NCBI GenBank assembly: GCA_947625995.1
Contig: CANQQN010000086.1
Span: forward strand, 1-7,874
Reading direction: 5' to 3'
Origin: an uncultured Lachnospiraceae bacterium
Lineage (GTDB): Bacteria > Bacillota > Clostridia > Lachnospirales > Lachnospiraceae
Length of the DNA stretch: 7,874 nucleotides
The notes under the pieces are model-generated. The model saw only the letters and a program-made list of their open reading frames with translations. It had not been told where the DNA came from and made no database searches. A program made the translations under genes and the position numbers. This document shows, piece by piece, positions 6,703 to 7,874 of the stretch (position 1 is the stretch's first letter; each line of letters starts with the position of its first letter).

Positions 6703-7031
6703 TGAAACAAACAGCATTTCAGATCCATAAAGGAGATAATGTGGCTACGGCGCTGGCGCCTCTGGCCCCGGGGACGGTTTTCCTTACGGGAGAATCCTCC
6801 GGGCGGGAGATACGCGCGCTGGAGGAGATCCCGGACGGACACAAGCTGGCGGTGACGGATATTGCCGCAGGGACGCCTGTATTAAAATACGGGATCCCCA
6901 TCGGAACTGCCACGAAGGATATCAAAAAGGGCGCGTGGGTGCATCTTCATTGTATGCGGAGCAACTACGACGAGCGCAGTTCTCATCTGGACCTGCACAC
7001 AGGGGTGCCCACAGATTCGGAGTATCTATAA
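6702..7031 (+). CDS. UxaA-family hydro-lyase small subunit (SAF domain)
   Basis: The 109-residue protein matches the N-terminal SAF domain of altronate/galactarate dehydratases: an I-x-KGDNVATAL start (residues 8-17), DGHKLAVTDIAAGTPVLKYGIPIGTATKDIKKGAWVHLH in the middle, with the conserved KYG-x-x-IG-x-AT. In E. coli UxaA this domain is fused to the catalytic part; here it is a separate gene directly before the large subunit, a common arrangement in Clostridia. The usual ending around VHTHN is replaced by HLHCMRSNYDERSSHLDLHTG, so the metal/substrate-facing tail differs from E. coli UxaA. The preferred ATG (6702) shares its A with the TGA of the upstream gene, implying translational coupling; GTG 6699 would add one Met. 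The most likely job is part of a metal-dependent sugar-acid dehydratase. Confidence 0.88.
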   Translation: MKQTAFQIHKGDNVATALAPLAPGTVFLTGESSGREIRALEEIPDGHKLAVTDIAAGTPVLKYGIPIGTATKDIKKGAWVHLHCMRSNYDERSSHLDLHTGVPTDSEYL

Positions 7032-7040
7032 TAGAAGACG

Positions 7041-7050
7041 AAGGCGGGAT
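7041..7050 (+). promoter_or_regulatory. Ribosome binding site of the large UxaA-type subunit
   Basis: AAGGCGGGAT ends five bases before ATG 7056. It is the same ten bases at the same spacing as the site before the rraA-like gene, and it sets the start of this incomplete gene. Confidence 0.7.
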
Positions 7051-7055
7051 CGAGT

Positions 7056-7874
7056 ATGGAGCTTAGGGAATATACATGGCAGGGTTATGCCAGAAAAGAC
7101 GGGAAAAAAGGGATCCGCAACAAGGTGCTGGTGGTTTATACCGTGGAGTGCGCCAGCTTTGTGGCAAAGGAGATCGCCCGCATGGCGGACCATAAGGATG
7201 TGGACGTGATCGGATTTTCCGGCTGTACCGACAATGATTATGCCATCCGTCTTCTGATCAGCCTGATCCGGCATCCCAATGTAGGCGCGGTGCTGGCGGT
7301 AGGTCTGGGCTGTGAATACGTGCAGCCGGAGAAGCTGGCGGCGATCGCTGGGGCGGAAGGCAAATACAGTGAATGGATGTTCATTCAGAAGGAAGGCGGC
7401 ACCACAAAGACCATCGAGAAGGGATTAAAGATTGTGGCCGGCATGCTGGAAAAGCTGAAAGAGACGCCCCGGGTAGCGATGGGTTTTTCCGATCTGATCG
7501 TGGGGGCGGAATGCGGCGGCAGCGATTATACCAGCGGCCTTGCGGGCAATACGGTCGTAGGCGCGTTTTATGACCGTCTGGTGGAAGCTGGCGGCACCGC
7601 CATCTTTGAGGAGATCGTGGAGGCGGTGGGCTTGATCGACCTTTTGCGCAGTCGTGGGGCGGACGAGACCGCGCGAAAACAGATCACGGAAGTCTATGAA
7701 AAGGCCATGGAATATTGCAAAAGCGTGCATCAGTATTCCATCAGCCCCGGCAATTTTGTGGGTGGGCTTTCCACCATCGAAGAAAAAAGCATGGGCGCCG
7801 TGGTGAAAAGCGGCAGCAAGCCCATCGAAGGGGTCCTGAAGGTCGGACAGCAGCCGGAAAAAAAGGGGCTGTGG
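7056..7874 (+). CDS. UxaA-family hydro-lyase large subunit (altronate/galactarate dehydratase type), 3' end outside window
   Basis: An open frame of 273 codons runs from ATG 7056 to the last base with no stop. The translation follows the catalytic domain of altronate hydrolase and galactarate dehydratase: YARKDGKKGIRNKVLVVYTVEC (residues 11-32), GFSGCTDNDYAIR (53-65), HPNVGAVLAVGLGCE (73-87), KEGGTTKTIEKG (112-123), GAECGGSDYTSGLAGNTVVG (150-169), EAGGTAIFEE (177-186) and PGNFVGGLSTIEEKSMGAVVKSGSKPI (231-257). Cys32, Cys57, Cys86 and Cys153 lie at conserved positions and may serve the iron site known for this family. Roughly 110-120 residues should follow beyond the window, judging from the family length. 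GFSGCTDNDYA replaces the HxxGC-type segment of E. coli GarD, marking a different branch. It pairs with the SAF subunit 24 nt upstream. The sugar acid it dehydrates is not identifiable. Confidence 0.9.
   Translation, partial: MELREYTWQGYARKDGKKGIRNKVLVVYTVECASFVAKEIARMADHKDVDVIGFSGCTDNDYAIRLLISLIRHPNVGAVLAVGLGCEYVQPEKLAAIAGAEGKYSEWMFIQKEGGTTKTIEKGLKIVAGMLEKLKETPRVAMGFSDLIVGAECGGSDYTSGLAGNTVVGAFYDRLVEAGGTAIFEEIVEAVGLIDLLRSRGADETARKQITEVYEKAMEYCKSVHQYSISPGNFVGGLSTIEEKSMGAVVKSGSKPIEGVLKVGQQPEKKGLW

Noticed and set aside
5956..6717. 253-codon - strand open frame across the rraA-like gene
   Set aside because: It is antisense to a recognisable family protein and its promoter, and its translation shows no known domain.
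7373..7730. Short open frames on both strands within the last gene
   Set aside because: The continuous frame from 7056 carries all conserved UxaA-family motifs through this interval, so these are shadows.

Overview
This window reads as a chromosomal segment from a moderately GC-rich member of the Bacillota. A Clostridia/Lachnospiraceae-type genome is most likely, but this is inferred from gene order and protein style, not from a database search. All genes found lie on the + strand. The first half is the conserved translation/secretion block hpf - secA - prfB: long-form ribosome hibernation factor, Sec translocase motor ATPase, and peptide chain release factor 2. prfB carries the classical programmed +1 frameshift at an in-frame UGA (CTT TGA C), so its full product of about 371 residues must be assembled from two frames.

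Layout: 1-140 is non-coding and holds three related 16-19 nt units in alternating orientation. The middle unit can pair with either neighbour, giving two strong mutually exclusive hairpins, the second followed by a T-rich tract. An extended -10 promoter (145-173) then drives hpf (208-735), followed at 28 nt by secA (764-3325). A GC-rich hairpin at 3368-3387 lies in the secA-prfB gap. prfB (3444-4560) ends inside a rho-independent terminator whose 3' arm begins with its own stop codon. A MATE-family multidrug/cation antiporter gene follows (start set at 4617 by its ribosome binding site, end 5975).

Four bases after the MATE stop codon begins a near-consensus sigma-A promoter (TTGACA, 17 nt, TAAAAT), which opens a second, catabolic operon. 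It contains an RraA-like aldolase/decarboxylase-family protein (6034-6702), a small SAF-domain subunit of a UxaA-family (altronate/galactarate dehydratase-type) hydro-lyase overlapping it by one base (6702-7031), and the large UxaA-family subunit (7056 to the window edge, incomplete at its C-terminus). The last three genes probably act together on a sugar acid: the two UxaA-type subunits dehydrate it to a 2-keto-3-deoxy acid and the RraA-like protein cleaves or decarboxylates a downstream keto acid. The actual substrate cannot be read from this sequence.

No tRNA, rRNA, CRISPR array, insertion sequence or phage gene was seen, and no gene-free stretch exceeds 300 bases. Nothing here clearly amounts to an undescribed system. 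The items most worth a second look are the three-unit hairpin array before hpf and the unassigned RraA/split-UxaA operon.
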